Source: Bacteroidales bacterium UBA3844
GTDB lineage: Bacteria; Bacteroidota; Bacteroidia; Bacteroidales; Paludibacteraceae
Length of the DNA: 64,000 bases
Reading direction: 5' to 3'
Assembly: GCA_002392915.1 (NCBI GenBank)
Contig: DGHQ01000024.1
Coordinates: 34,471-98,470, forward strand
Shown: piece by piece, positions 17,421-26,540 of the stretch
Position numbering within the stretch: position 1 is the first letter of the stretch
Layout of the letters: each line of letters opens with the position of its first letter
The notes under the pieces: generated by a model
Databases searched by the model: none
What the model saw: only the letters and a program-made list of their open reading frames with translations
What the model was told of the DNA's origin: nothing
Made by a program: the position numbers and the translations under genes

Positions 17421-19010
17421 CTACTCATTAACCAGTCGCTCTATCTTGCACTGGTGCATCTTAGTCTTCTCATCATAGTTGACGCCGACGAAAAGGATAT
17501 CCCCTTTATATTGGTTGAGAGCCTGACAATAATTTTTCTCTTTTATCTGTCGCAACGCACTATCCGCACTTTTGTTATGTTTCAACTCTATCACCATGGC
17601 AGGTATGTTTGGCAGGTACGGAATCAATACCAAATCTGCATAGCCTTTGCCGGTTGGCAACTCTTTGATAAGTGTGTAGCGGGTATTGGCATAGAAATAG
17701 GCAAGACAGATGGCACTCTGGAAACAATGTTCATCATTGTAAGTCAACGGATTAGTCACCTCTGTGTGAGCAGCATCAAGAGCTTTTGCCACAGCCTCCT
17801 CATTGCCGACAATAGTGGCATCGAGTAGTTTCTTTGAAGCGTTGACCACAGCCATCACTTTTTTATAATCAGCGGAATCTTCTATTGAGTTAACCCACTC
17901 GATACGAACCTCCTCATTAGGTATATGGCAAGTCTTATCCGCACGGTTATATGCCAGATAGCCCAAGTGTATAAGATACGTGAACACATTGTCTTTTGAA
18001 TTGACACTATCCAGTGTGTTCTGGAATTTCAAGACGTTGACAGGGACGCTTCCACCAGAAATCATCTTGATGACATCCTGACGTATGCCTTCGAAATCCA
18101 TGAGAATATAGTCGCGGAGCACCTCGAACGAACCAGTGATCGACCAATAGCTGTCAAACTCACGATCGAGAATGGAGTTGACGACGGATAACGGATTGCA
18201 CACACGTATGGTGTCGGACATCTTATATCCGTCGTACCATCTTAGGCATTCTTCATAATCCATGCCATATTTTTCACACAATTCTTTAACGTCCTCCTCT
18301 GTAAAACCAATCATACCTGCGAATTGGCGGGGACGGATCATCGTGTATTCAGTGAATTCATTGAGCTTCGACCGCACTTTATCCCTGACCACTGGAATTA
18401 TTCCTGTAATATACGCGAGAGCTATAGCAGGGCGAAGAGTAGTATCCTTGAACAAACCGTTAAGGAAACTCAGATACTTGTCGAACAATGTCTGTGGCAC
18501 ACGTTCACGTACCAAAATATCATATTCATCGACGATTATAACAAATTTCTCACCTGTTTCCATATAAACCTCCTTAATACATCTTGCAATAGAAGATTTG
18601 TCTGCAAAATCTATCTTCGGAAATTGTTTTCGGAAATCCTTCAAAAGATATTTATTGATTTCATCTATCAATGTATCAACCGTATTTTCAACTTTGGCAT
18701 TCTGATACCATCCGTTCAGATCAAGTTTGATGACATTGAACTTATTCAGATATCTATCATAATTAGACACTTGGCCGAGTTTCATCTGGCTGAACACATC
18801 ACGAGTATTGCAACCTTTTGAGTAGTAGGCAGATATCATATTGCCGGCCATGCTCTTTCCAAATCGGCGTGGACGGGAGATGCAGACAAAATCATCCTTT
18901 GTACAGACAAGTTTGTTCAGCTCATCTATCACCAAGGATTTATCCACGTATATTCTTGTATTTATGTCTTGTGTGAACGCATCCGCATTCGGATTCAGAT
19001 ATAAGCCCAT
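17421..19010 (-). CDS. AAA-ATPase-like / PD-(D/E)XK nuclease-like protein (ATPase D)
   Basis: A 529-aa protein of the Pfam AAA-ATPase_like plus PDDEXK_9 architecture, very common in Bacteroidota and without a settled function. The N-terminal nucleotide site is RPRRFGKSM (about 45-53), and VIIVDEYD (about 162-169) is Walker B. The C-terminal nuclease-like motif runs from GYADLVLIPY to MVIELKHNKS (about 465-490), with the D...E-x-K pattern intact. It is monocistronic, with a -7 box TATCTTTG at 19033-19040 and AGTAGAGG before ATG 19010. Unlike ATPases A-C, no phased repeat array lies upstream. It is a different sub-family from those three. Confidence 0.88.
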   Translation of the reverse strand: MGLYLNPNADAFTQDINTRIYVDKSLVIDELNKLVCTKDDFVCISRPRRFGKSMAGNMISAYYSKGCNTRDVFSQMKLGQVSNYDRYLNKFNVIKLDLNGWYQNAKVENTVDTLIDEINKYLLKDFRKQFPKIDFADKSSIARCIKEVYMETGEKFVIIVDEYDILVRERVPQTLFDKYLSFLNGLFKDTTLRPAIALAYITGIIPVVRDKVRSKLNEFTEYTMIRPRQFAGMIGFTEEDVKELCEKYGMDYEECLRWYDGYKMSDTIRVCNPLSVVNSILDREFDSYWSITGSFEVLRDYILMDFEGIRQDVIKMISGGSVPVNVLKFQNTLDSVNSKDNVFTYLIHLGYLAYNRADKTCHIPNEEVRIEWVNSIEDSADYKKVMAVVNASKKLLDATIVGNEEAVAKALDAAHTEVTNPLTYNDEHCFQSAICLAYFYANTRYTLIKELPTGKGYADLVLIPYLPNIPAMVIELKHNKSADSALRQIKEKNYCQALNQYKGDILFVGVNYDEKTKMHQCKIERLVNE

Positions 19011-19032
19011 GACCTCTACTTTTTAATTTTCA

Positions 19033-19040
19033 CAAAGATA
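19033..19040 (-). promoter_or_regulatory. Predicted -7 box for ATPase D
   Basis: TATCTTTG on the minus strand, 22 bp before ATG 19010. Confidence 0.55.
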
Positions 19041-19293
19041 GATATTTTCTATTTCTTGGACAAATTATTGGAATGGCTCAAATTTTCAAATCACACATCT
19101 CTGAGAAACTTCTATTCTTTGTAGTTTTATTGCACTCGACTTCAGCTCGCACTAAATTAAATAATGTTTTTTCCTAAACAACACTCAACTCAATAACAAA
19201 ATTCTTAAATGAAATTAAACTGCTTCTAAGAATCTATCAAAATATTCAAATTGATTTTATATCTTTGGGCTAAAAGTATAAAACCATTCATTC

Positions 19294-19893
19294 ATGAAAA
19301 TACGATTACTTCAATTATTCATATTTTTAGGCTGTGCATGTGGCCAGATAAGCTACGCTGCTGAGGCAGAAACTGCAGTTGCTCAATCAACTGAGCAAAA
19401 ATATTCTGCCACATTCGGAGAAAGCACCGTCTACTTCACGACACAGAACGCTCAAGAGCTGTTTGTCAAAATGGTAAAAAAGTACAGAGCGTACCAACAG
19501 TATTCTGAAAATATTTCCGTCACCTTAATGAATACGTTGAAAGAGGCCCGCACAGAACTAGACCAGGCCAAGGAAGCCGCCACAAACGACAAAGGATGTA
19601 ACACTCAAAGAGCCGCTTCTTATCTTACAAAGCTGAAAAACCAGCTGAAGGATATGTTTGAAGCGTCTGAAAATATGCGTAAAGCTTACGATCAAGTATC
19701 GCAAGTGGAGGTCGCTCTAAGCGGAATGAACATTTCCAATGATGATACCGGAGAAAGAAATCGTTATTGGGAAGAATGTAAAGATGCTTTCAATAATTGT
19801 ATTGATGCCATAAAAGAGGCCCGCAACGAGGTGGATCTGAAAAGAGATGAATATTTTGTCCAGATCAACAATATCATTGAGAGCAAAAAATAA
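19294..19893 (+). CDS. Secreted helical protein, unknown function
   Basis: A 199-aa protein I do not recognise. A signal peptide MKIRLLQLFIFLGCACGQISYAA leads to a mostly helical, Lys/Glu/Ala-rich body with two similar-looking segments (LKEARTELDQAKEAA near 90 and IKEARNEVDLKRDEY near 175), so a coiled coil is likely. It could be a lipoprotein if the GC in FLGC is the lipobox, but the +1 context is poor. It stands alone between ATPase D and the LD-carboxypeptidase operon, convergent with the latter. No catalytic motif is visible. Confidence 0.7.
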   Translation: MKIRLLQLFIFLGCACGQISYAAEAETAVAQSTEQKYSATFGESTVYFTTQNAQELFVKMVKKYRAYQQYSENISVTLMNTLKEARTELDQAKEAATNDKGCNTQRAASYLTKLKNQLKDMFEASENMRKAYDQVSQVEVALSGMNISNDDTGERNRYWEECKDAFNNCIDAIKEARNEVDLKRDEYFVQINNIIESKK

Positions 19894-19939
19894 TTCGTAA
19901 TTGTTGGACATCCGCACATCTGGCAAACCAACCTTCACG

Positions 19940-19963
19940 TAGAGACGCACGGACGTGCGTGTC
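19940..19963. repeat. Palindromic intergenic repeat, family 2 (GAGACGCAC type)
   Basis: TAGAGACGCACGGACGTGCG then TGTC; arms GACGCAC/GTGCGTGTC. Further copies are at 34121-34145, 55691-55715 and a half copy at 34446. Confidence 0.75.
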
Positions 19964-19995
19964 ATGATTAATTTAATACATCTGTAGCAAAAAAA

Positions 19996-20023
19996 TAGGG
20001 GCAGACACGAGATCTACCCCTAC
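19996..20023. repeat. Palindromic intergenic repeat, family 1
   Basis: TAGGGGCAGA ... TCTACCCCTA, with outer arms CTGTAG/CTACAG extending the inverted repeat. It sits between two convergent genes and could also terminate transcription. Confidence 0.65.
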
Positions 20024-20042
20024 AGATATTGTTTATTATATA

Positions 20043-20981
20043 TTATTTCTTTGTTTTGAATGTCAATGCATTGGCTGCGATCGTAGCCACAGAACCATTT
20101 ATAATCGGAAGGTTTCTGTCGACGTGGCCAAACGGGATGTCAAACAGGATCGGGAAATCATAACCCTTTGTCACATTGAAGATCAGGTCTTCTATACTAC
20201 CGAAAGAGCTGTCGATATCGGTGTCTGTAAACTTGCCGACAATCAAACCTTTGATACGTCCGAACACTCCACTCATACGCAAGTTCTGCATCATACGGTC
20301 GATCGAATACATTCTCTCTCCAATGTCTTCTATATACAGGATTCCGCTTTGTTTTGTAATATCAAGCTCCGTACCACGGAGAGCGTAAATCAGACTCAAG
20401 TTTCCGCCAAACAATCTTCCTTTGACCTTGTCTCTTGCCACACGACTGCGCTGGTTGTAAGAGAAATATGTCTGGCGACGACGGACTCCCGTCAAAATAT
20501 TCAACAATTCTTCCACTGATTCCGCAACCTCTGGATTTTCAGCATCCTTCTTGTCCAATGTCGCATCATAACCTACGAAAGCTTTCGCCATCTGTCCGTG
20601 GACAGAACAACATTTTGCCTTGGTAAGCAATGCGGCATGTAGAGCTGTGATGTCGCTGAATCCCACAACAAACTTAGGATTCTCAACGAATTTTGAGAAA
20701 TCCAAACGGTCGACAATACGCGTCAAGCCATATCCGCCACGTCCGCAGAGGATCACTCGTGTCTGAGGATCATCAAGAGCCGACTGAAGGTCTGCAAGAC
20801 GCTCCTCGTCCGTCGCCGAAAAACGATGATGTTTACCTTTGGCATGCTCCGCAATCTTTACAGAGTAGCCCAACCGACGGATGGCAGTCGCCGCCTGCTC
20901 AATCACTTCGCCGTCTATAGCTCCGCTTGGAGACACAATAGTGATCAAATCACCTTGTTGCAGAAATTCTGGAAATATCAT
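20043..20981 (-). CDS. LD-carboxypeptidase (peptidase S66)
   Basis: A 312-aa S66 family LD-carboxypeptidase (LdcA type), which removes the terminal D-Ala from murein tetrapeptides during peptidoglycan recycling. The start chosen (ATG 20981, MIFPEFLQQGDLITIVSPSG) matches family N-termini; the frame stays open another 35 codons upstream without homology. The nucleophile serine lies in GRGGYGLTR...FVVGFSDITALH (S in GFSD), and the later glutamate and histidine are in LYIEDIGE and IPFGHVDRNLP. The start overlaps the stop of the DUF2062 gene (ATGA), so the two are translationally coupled. Last gene of the envelope-lipid operon. Confidence 0.92.
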   Translation of the reverse strand: MIFPEFLQQGDLITIVSPSGAIDGEVIEQAATAIRRLGYSVKIAEHAKGKHHRFSATDEERLADLQSALDDPQTRVILCGRGGYGLTRIVDRLDFSKFVENPKFVVGFSDITALHAALLTKAKCCSVHGQMAKAFVGYDATLDKKDAENPEVAESVEELLNILTGVRRRQTYFSYNQRSRVARDKVKGRLFGGNLSLIYALRGTELDITKQSGILYIEDIGERMYSIDRMMQNLRMSGVFGRIKGLIVGKFTDTDIDSSFGSIEDLIFNVTKGYDFPILFDIPFGHVDRNLPIINGSVATIAANALTFKTKK

Positions 20982-21463
20982 TGTTGTTGTGTTTTTCTTC
21001 GTAGCAAATGTAGTAATAAAAAACTTATAATGTACGCAATAGCGGCAGAAATTATTGCTAATATTATCGCTCCAACAAAATAACACTTTCCACTCGACAG
21101 CATCATATCCAGAGAAATATTATCCATAGAAGCCTCTGGTACATCATTGAAAACCAAGCATCCACACAAATATGAGCCATACAGCACTCCGACAATCATA
21201 GGTGGCAGAGATATGTTAGACGTTGCTAAAACCACCAACCTGTTAAGCCCGAAAAACTGTGCAATCGCCACCCCAACCATCATCTGGAATCCCCATATCG
21301 GGAGTATTCCGACAAGCACTCCGACAGCCACCGCTGCCGCCACTTTTTCGTTGCTCTCATGCTTGATCTTAAAATCCGACGTGAGGAAATTCTTCAGTTT
21401 CTGCTTCCATGTCAACTGCTGTGGTGTCTGCTGTTTGTCAGATTGATTTTTTCCCGCATACAT
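20978..21463 (-). CDS. DUF2062 membrane protein
   Basis: A 161-aa protein of the DUF2062 family. A hydrophilic N-terminus (WKQKLKNFLTSDFKI) is followed by three hydrophobic segments, including the family-typical AVGVLVGILPIWGFQMMVGVAIAQFFGLN and LATSNISLPPMIVGVLYGSYLCG. Biochemical function is unknown; DUF2062 is often fused to or next to family 2 glycosyltransferases in envelope gene clusters. Here it overlaps the upstream glycosyltransferase gene by 26 bp and the downstream LD-carboxypeptidase by 4 bp, indicating tight coupling. Confidence 0.88.
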   Translation of the reverse strand: MYAGKNQSDKQQTPQQLTWKQKLKNFLTSDFKIKHESNEKVAAAVAVGVLVGILPIWGFQMMVGVAIAQFFGLNRLVVLATSNISLPPMIVGVLYGSYLCGCLVFNDVPEASMDNISLDMMLSSGKCYFVGAIILAIISAAIAYIISFLLLHLLRRKTQQQ

Positions 21464-22187
21464 ATCTGAATATTTTTTTAGGCCAATAATAGAACAATGC
21501 TCCTAGACACAACACTGTGTTCATGACTGATATTCTGGAAAAATCGGCAAACGGACGGAAATGAGTCACTCGCTCGCCGTCTGGTGCATAATAAACTTTT
21601 ATCGGGGCTGTCTGAATATCCACGTCTGCCCAACATAATCTCACAAGCATCTCTAACTCAGCCTCATAACGGCTTGAAAAGACATGTCTTTTCGATATTT
21701 CCTTCAATGGGTAGACGCGAAATCCGCACTGTGTGTCGGGGAGTTCTCTTCCCGTCTCCACCTTAAACCAGAAATTTGAAAATTTGTTTGCAAAGGTATT
21801 TTTCGACGGCATGTTCTCCTGCGTAGTGATATTTCTCACTCCACAAACAAGTGTCGTTCTTTCTTCTGAAACTTTCGAAACTAGCACTGGAATATCTTCC
21901 GCAAAATGCTGTCCATCAGCATCTAACGTCACTGCATACTCGTAACCATCCGCATAAGCAGCAGCAAAACCAGTGGTCAATGCTTTTCCTTTGCCACTGT
22001 TCTCAGGCAAAGTAAGTATCTTTATTCTGTCCAGCAGACAACTCAAATCAGCCAAAACGGACTTAGTCTCATCATCGCTGCCATCATCAACCACATAGAC
22101 TCTCTCAACAAACTGCGTCACAGATTTTGCGACCTCACTGATTGTCTTGGAATTATTGTATATTGGGATTACAGCACAATATCGCAT
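21438..22187 (-). CDS. Family 2 glycosyltransferase (DPM1-like)
   Basis: A 249-aa GT2 enzyme of the dolichyl/polyprenyl-phosphate mannosyltransferase-like class. AVIPIYNNSKTI and VYVVDDGSDDET form the nucleotide-sugar site, VTLDADGQH (about 90-98) carries the DxD metal motif, and TQCGFRVYPL is the acceptor loop. A single hydrophobic stretch near the C-terminus (VMNTVLCLGALFYYW) could anchor it. Its coupling to DUF2062 and placement among ACP, ketosynthase, LolA and lipoprotein genes suggests it glycosylates or modifies the lipid product. In aryl-polyene loci a similar transferase is common. Confidence 0.9.
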   Translation of the reverse strand: MRYCAVIPIYNNSKTISEVAKSVTQFVERVYVVDDGSDDETKSVLADLSCLLDRIKILTLPENSGKGKALTTGFAAAYADGYEYAVTLDADGQHFAEDIPVLVSKVSEERTTLVCGVRNITTQENMPSKNTFANKFSNFWFKVETGRELPDTQCGFRVYPLKEISKRHVFSSRYEAELEMLVRLCWADVDIQTAPIKVYYAPDGERVTHFRPFADFSRISVMNTVLCLGALFYYWPKKIFRYVCGKKSI

Positions 22188-22197
22188 AGACTGTATT

Positions 22198-22824
22198 TTA
22201 CTGATATAGTGTAATTTCCAATCCTAAACGAGGATGAGAAATGAGGATTGCCTCATCCGAATAAGAGAACTCTGCTCGTAACGGACCTCCAGACAAACTT
22301 ACATGATTGAGTCTCCGTGTATCATTGTCAATCACATAGCGAGCCTTTCCTGTTGCCGTACGAATCTTGTAGCCAAGTTTTGTCTTAGCCGGTTCCCTAT
22401 ATCTTTTTGCTTTGAACGTTGAGTTGACGTTGCGTGTAAACAACGTAACGAGGTCTTTTCTCAATATATTTTTGATTATAGGACGGTCGAGCTGCTCCAT
22501 ACAGGAATTGACATCAAACCCACGGTCTTTGATAGTGAAGTCGAACAACGTCATTCCCATAAAAGCGGTGCACACGACGTGAATACTCTCGTTTTCTTCC
22601 ATCGTCGCCACCATGAATCCATTCATGCTCAACTCTTTATAAGTCAAGGTCATATTATACATGACACTCTCTCCGCTTTTGGTCAAAAGTGGATAAAGCT
22701 CATTACGGTCGTATACACCCGACCCTGCTGTCTGCATAGCAGAAAAGTGTTTGTCCGAGCATCCACTTAGAGAGAGGATGCACGCACAAACACATATAAA
22801 AATCTTTTGAACTCTTTTAATCAC
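22198..22824 (-). CDS. Lipoprotein of an aryl-polyene-type locus (DUF3261-like)
   Basis: A 208-aa lipoprotein with signal peptide and lipobox LSLSGC (Cys about 22). The remainder has a beta-strand pattern (ESVMYNMTLTYKELSMNGFMVATMEEN..., HVVCTAFMGMTLFDFTI) like the LolB/DUF3261 lipoproteins that accompany LolA in aryl-polyene and resorcinol clusters. I infer an outer-membrane acceptor partner for the adjacent LolA. It lies 6 bp after the lolA-like gene and 10 bp before the glycosyltransferase gene. The family assignment is by pattern and context only. Confidence 0.65.
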   Translation of the reverse strand: MIKRVQKIFICVCACILSLSGCSDKHFSAMQTAGSGVYDRNELYPLLTKSGESVMYNMTLTYKELSMNGFMVATMEENESIHVVCTAFMGMTLFDFTIKDRGFDVNSCMEQLDRPIIKNILRKDLVTLFTRNVNSTFKAKRYREPAKTKLGYKIRTATGKARYVIDNDTRRLNHVSLSGGPLRAEFSYSDEAILISHPRLGLEITLYQ

Positions 22825-22830
22825 CGTACC

Positions 22831-23505
22831 TTACTGTACTTTAAAAACTGAGTCATCAATTGCAATGTTACGCTTCATGTTACTGAATGTAAACTGCATA
22901 TAATCACTGCCCTTGGTGCCCTTTGGCTTCTCCACCATCTTGAAACTTACGATTGTGTAATCAGCCTTTGTCACTACGACCTCCATGTGTTCAGCACGCT
23001 TAGCAAGGTTGCTACCTGCCTTTGGTGTGACATACACAAGATACTGAGTGTCGTTCTCATACAAATCAAGTTTGATGTTGTCAGAGTTTGTAGGAAGCTG
23101 ACCCGACAAGCAAGACGACATCATGTTCTTCAAGTTTGCGATCGCCGGATTTGAGTTTCCATCCATCACTGTAGAACGGCCACCACTCACCATCTTGATC
23201 TTTGAGCCATTCATCACAATCTGTGAAGGCATCGGCTTCTTGTACTCCAAAGAAAGTTTGTCTTCCTTCTTGAAACAGAATTCTCCCGTCGACTCGATAT
23301 CCTTCGTCATTCCAGAGATATGCTTGATCTGGACAAAATCACTTTTCATTGTTGTCATCGACTTTGCCGATGAGAGCATGTCGTTTTTGAACTTCTCCAT
23401 TGAAGAAGAAGCCTTGAAACCAGCAGGGACCTCTGCAAATACAGAGCCTACAGACATCATCATGGCGATAACGCCAACTGTGATATTCTTAAATAAATTC
23501 TTCAT
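22831..23505 (-). CDS. LolA-like outer-membrane lipoprotein carrier
   Basis: A 224-aa periplasmic protein with a signal peptide (ITVGVIAMMMSVGSVFA). The body fits the LolA fold: an N-terminal helix, then paired strands such as TMKSDFVQIKHISGMTKDIESTGEF, LSLEYKKPMPSQIVMNGSKIKM and YLVYVTPKAGSNLAKRAEHMEVVVTKADYTIVSFKM. It carries acylated cargo from the inner to the outer membrane. Context (KS, CLF, ACP, lipoprotein) argues that this is a dedicated copy for the locus product rather than the housekeeping LolA. Gap of 33 bp from the deacetylase gene. Confidence 0.85.
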   Translation of the reverse strand: MKNLFKNITVGVIAMMMSVGSVFAEVPAGFKASSSMEKFKNDMLSSAKSMTTMKSDFVQIKHISGMTKDIESTGEFCFKKEDKLSLEYKKPMPSQIVMNGSKIKMVSGGRSTVMDGNSNPAIANLKNMMSSCLSGQLPTNSDNIKLDLYENDTQYLVYVTPKAGSNLAKRAEHMEVVVTKADYTIVSFKMVEKPKGTKGSDYMQFTFSNMKRNIAIDDSVFKVQ

Positions 23506-23538
23506 GTTTTTCTATTTTTTAATTGCCCTTCTCTATTT

Positions 23539-24222
23539 TTATTTCAGACGGCTCATCATCTCCTCCAACGGTACAACTCTATATCCATTGGCATAGAGCC
23601 AGTCTAAAATCGTTTCCAAAGCCTCCGGTGTGTGCGGCATTCTGTCGTGAAGCAACACCACTGCCCCTGGCTTAATTTTGGAAATCACCCGTCGGCTGAC
23701 CTCTTCCGCATCCTTCGCTGACGTGTCGAATGACCTCACATTCCATCCGATGACATCAAACCTGAACTTCCTCAACGCAATCGCCAGCATCGGGTTGGTT
23801 ACCCCCAACGGTGGACGGAAAAAACGTGGCTCATATCCGGCATATTTCTTGATCTCCGCCTGACACTGCTCAATCTCTTCTCTCATCCTCGAGGGCAAAA
23901 GTAGGGAAAAATTATCGTTGTGACGAAAAGAATGATTGCCTAATGTGTGGCCAAATGTTATAATTTGTTTAAAAACCTCACTATTTGGCTCAATTTTCTT
24001 TCCAATACAGAAAAAAGTTGCCTTGGCATCATACCTTTTCAATATTTCCAACACTTTTTCAGTAGTGCCCGACTCAGGACCATCATCAAACGTCAAAGAT
24101 ACTACTTTTTCATCACAATTCTTGATTCCACAAAATGTTTTTACATAAATCCCTGATGATATGTCGGCGGCCGACCAAACCAAAAAAGCAAATATCAATA
24201 TTATTATAATAATGTAGACCAT
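23539..24222 (-). CDS. Polysaccharide deacetylase (NodB homology, CE4)
   Basis: A 227-aa CE4 carbohydrate esterase anchored by an N-terminal helix (IIIIILIFAFLVWSAADI). NodB motifs are present: VVSLTFDDGPESG (motif 1, catalytic DD), HTLGNHSFRH (motif 2, zinc His), RFFRPPLG (motif 3), and late LLHDRMPHTPEALE (motif 5). It removes N-acetyl or similar groups from a glycan in the periplasm. In the operon it sits between the CLF-like ketosynthase (4 bp gap) and lolA, so it may act on the glycan part of the lipid made here rather than on peptidoglycan. Confidence 0.92.
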   Translation of the reverse strand: MVYIIIIILIFAFLVWSAADISSGIYVKTFCGIKNCDEKVVSLTFDDGPESGTTEKVLEILKRYDAKATFFCIGKKIEPNSEVFKQIITFGHTLGNHSFRHNDNFSLLLPSRMREEIEQCQAEIKKYAGYEPRFFRPPLGVTNPMLAIALRKFRFDVIGWNVRSFDTSAKDAEEVSRRVISKIKPGAVVLLHDRMPHTPEALETILDWLYANGYRVVPLEEMMSRLK

Positions 24223-24226
24223 GATA

Positions 24227-25075
24227 TCAACATTTTCTCAGTACTACCACACTTATCTCATGTCCATATCTATGTTCTATAGCGACGTGAGTCTTTCCCT
24301 CAAACATGCCGAATTCCAACATTCGCGCTGCAAGAGCCACGCCAAACGCCAGGGCTGTGGCATACTCCCCACACCACCGCTTATAATCTAGTATCTCCAC
24401 ATCTTCCATTGGTATACCCAATTCTTTCAATGCGGACATGACATCAATTTCACATTTTGAAAAGACAATTTCGGCCAAAGCTCCCGTCTTCTCCGACGAA
24501 AGTATCATGGCAGCCGAGCCCTCGCCATACATACCATTTGCCGACAATTTGAACTTTTTCAAGACAGTTTCCGACAATTCCGTCTTCTCATCCGACGACA
24601 CATATAATATATTATCAGCGTCGCAAGAGAGCTTCACCTGGGCATATCCGAGTGCATTTGCCACCGTCTCGCCTCGATTCACAAAAGTGACATTGGGAAT
24701 ATGTGTCGACTTCAGCTGAGCGATATTGCCTGCCAAAGTGTTGAACGTACTTTGGATGAATGCGGTAGGGTTGCCAAGTGTTTCGCCGCTCGAATAAATA
24801 GTGTCGAGCATCTTTTCCGTGTCTGAGATAGATCCGAGCGACGTTGCTGTGAGCATCATATCCACATCCGTGTCGGCAAGACATTTCATTGCGGCATACG
24901 TGCCCATCTTCAGCATTCTGTTCATTCTTCTTCGCAGGTTGGCATTGGCGATCACCTCCTTATAATCTGGCTCTACAGCATTGAAATTGTTGGCGGCGAA
25001 TGTATTCAGATTCAAGTTCTCTCCTAAATCTCCTATTGGAGAGACAGTGGATACTTTTTTTATATAGCAACTCAT
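24227..25075 (-). CDS. Ketosynthase-like chain-length factor
   Basis: A 282-aa protein resembling the N-terminal half of beta-ketoacyl synthases (Ketoacyl-synt_2 type; the chain-length-factor-like subunit of aryl-polyene systems). MLTATSLGSISDTEKMLDTIY and NPTAFIQSTFNTLAGNIAQL align with thiolase-fold segments. At the active-site position I find no cysteine; the strand reads VTFVNRGETVANALGYAQ. A non-catalytic partner of the KS encoded immediately upstream is therefore likely. Its start overlaps the KS stop by 4 bp (ATGA), fitting a stoichiometric heterodimer. Confidence 0.82.
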   Translation of the reverse strand: MSCYIKKVSTVSPIGDLGENLNLNTFAANNFNAVEPDYKEVIANANLRRRMNRMLKMGTYAAMKCLADTDVDMMLTATSLGSISDTEKMLDTIYSSGETLGNPTAFIQSTFNTLAGNIAQLKSTHIPNVTFVNRGETVANALGYAQVKLSCDADNILYVSSDEKTELSETVLKKFKLSANGMYGEGSAAMILSSEKTGALAEIVFSKCEIDVMSALKELGIPMEDVEILDYKRWCGEYATALAFGVALAARMLEFGMFEGKTHVAIEHRYGHEISVVVLRKC

Positions 25076-26256
25076 ACTCTCTTTATTATTATGGATGTCG
25101 CGCCACCGCCAAATCCGAATGAATTTGTCATTATATATTCAAGTTCAGCTTTCTCCATCTTGCAGACGGGAGTAAGCCTCTCCACTTTTTCAAAATTACG
25201 TGTCGGAAGTATCTGTTGCCTTTTCAACATCTCTGCCGACAACGCCAATTCCAACACGCCACATGCTCCAAGAGTATGGCCAGTCCAGAATTTCGTTGAG
25301 CTGAATGGAGGCACTTTTTCACCAAACACATTGACCATCGCTGTTGATTCCGATTCATCATTATTTGGAGTAGCTGTGCCATGAGCGTTGACGTAGTTGA
25401 TTTTATCTGCGTCGACTCCAGCCTTCTTCAGTGCTGCTTTCATGGCAAGTGTAGGGCCTTGGGCATCCGGACTTGTGGCAGTCTGGTGATATGCGTCGGA
25501 AGCCGTTTCGCAGCTCAACACCTCACACAACACAGGAATATTCTCGTCTTTTGTCAGCATCACACTTGCCGCCCCCTCACCAAGGTTGAGTCCATCTCTG
25601 TCGGCATCAAATGGCCGGCACACATTTTTACTTAGGATTCCAAGTGAGTTGAATCCGTTTATAGTGAATTTGCACAATGGGTCGACACCCATACAGATGG
25701 CGAAATCCACGTTGCCATTCCCCAGCATATCCATGCCTACTCCCACTGCCACCGCAGACGATGAGCAAGCTGTACTGACTGTCGTGCTCCACACCACATC
25801 AGCACCTCTGCTTTTAAGAAGATCACAAACATGTTTCGTGGAATCGGCAGGCTCATGCCCGGCCACCAAAGCGATATCGGCATCACCGTCGGCTACAAAA
25901 TCACGATAAAAGATCTCACTTTTATCCATGCCGCCAGCGGTTGTCGCATTCACAACAACAACTTTCTTTCCATCCACCGACGGAGCCGACTCCAACAAAT
26001 CAGCCACGGTAAGCATTGAGAGTAAAGCAGCCCGTGTATAAACACGAGAAGGCAGCTCGACATTATAGTCGTCTGCCAACATCCGTATAATATCTTCGTT
26101 GCTGAACGGGATCTCACGCAATGGCACATCGACAGCAGTGTTGGTATATTGCAGCGTCTTCGCTGAATAATCCGCGTCGGCAATATCATCAAAACACTTA
26201 CCGACCCCTATACCCGACACACTCACGATGCTACTTGCACAACAAAGGATCTTCAT
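25072..26256 (-). CDS. Beta-ketoacyl-ACP synthase (KS)
   Basis: A 394-aa FabF-like ketosynthase that performs decarboxylative Claisen condensation on ACP-bound chains. The catalytic Cys lies in STACSSSAVAVG (about 161-172), the two His in NAHGTATPNND (about 290-300) and WTGHTLGACG (about 325-334), and the C-terminal TNSFGFGG loop is intact. It is followed by the CLF-like gene (4-bp overlap) and preceded by the ACP gene (9 bp), so KS, CLF and ACP form a minimal polyene- or resorcinol-type synthase. The housekeeping FabF would be expected next to fab genes, which are not here. Confidence 0.92.
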   Translation of the reverse strand: MKILCCASSIVSVSGIGVGKCFDDIADADYSAKTLQYTNTAVDVPLREIPFSNEDIIRMLADDYNVELPSRVYTRAALLSMLTVADLLESAPSVDGKKVVVVNATTAGGMDKSEIFYRDFVADGDADIALVAGHEPADSTKHVCDLLKSRGADVVWSTTVSTACSSSAVAVGVGMDMLGNGNVDFAICMGVDPLCKFTINGFNSLGILSKNVCRPFDADRDGLNLGEGAASVMLTKDENIPVLCEVLSCETASDAYHQTATSPDAQGPTLAMKAALKKAGVDADKINYVNAHGTATPNNDESESTAMVNVFGEKVPPFSSTKFWTGHTLGACGVLELALSAEMLKRQQILPTRNFEKVERLTPVCKMEKAELEYIMTNSFGFGGGATSIIIKRV

Positions 26257-26265
26257 TTCCTCTCT

Positions 26266-26520
26266 TTACTTATTGTCGGAAATGAACTGTGCGATAGTGC
26301 GTACAGAGGTGAATGCCTCCTTCGCTTTTTTAGGATCAGTAATCTTGATGCCATACTTTTTCTCAATCAAAAGGATGATTTCAAGTGCATCAATAGAGTC
26401 AAGTCCGATACCTTCATCACCAAAAAGAGGATCATCTGTCCCTATCTCTTCCGGCTTGATATCCTCAAGCGACAATGCCTCACACAACTGCTCCTTCAAA
26501 TTTGATATCAATGTTTCCAT
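26266..26520 (-). CDS. Acyl carrier protein of the KS/CLF locus
   Basis: An 84-aa acyl carrier protein. The start ATG 26520 gives METLISNLKEQLCEALSLE, as expected for an ACP; the frame remains open 35 codons upstream but overlaps the preceding gene. The phosphopantetheine attachment serine is in GIGLDSIDALEI (Ser about 43). It carries the growing chain for the KS/CLF pair encoded 9 bp downstream. It starts only 20 bp after the stop of the giant surface protein gene, so it is probably on the same transcript. Confidence 0.93.
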   Translation of the reverse strand: METLISNLKEQLCEALSLEDIKPEEIGTDDPLFGDEGIGLDSIDALEIILLIEKKYGIKITDPKKAKEAFTSVRTIAQFISDNK

Positions 26521-26540
26521 CGTAGTCCTAAGTAGTTTTT

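Noticed and set aside
20000..26520. Full aryl-polyene cluster
   Set aside because: Dehydratase, ketoreductase, ligase and MMPL exporter genes are missing, so the locus is described only as aryl-polyene-like.
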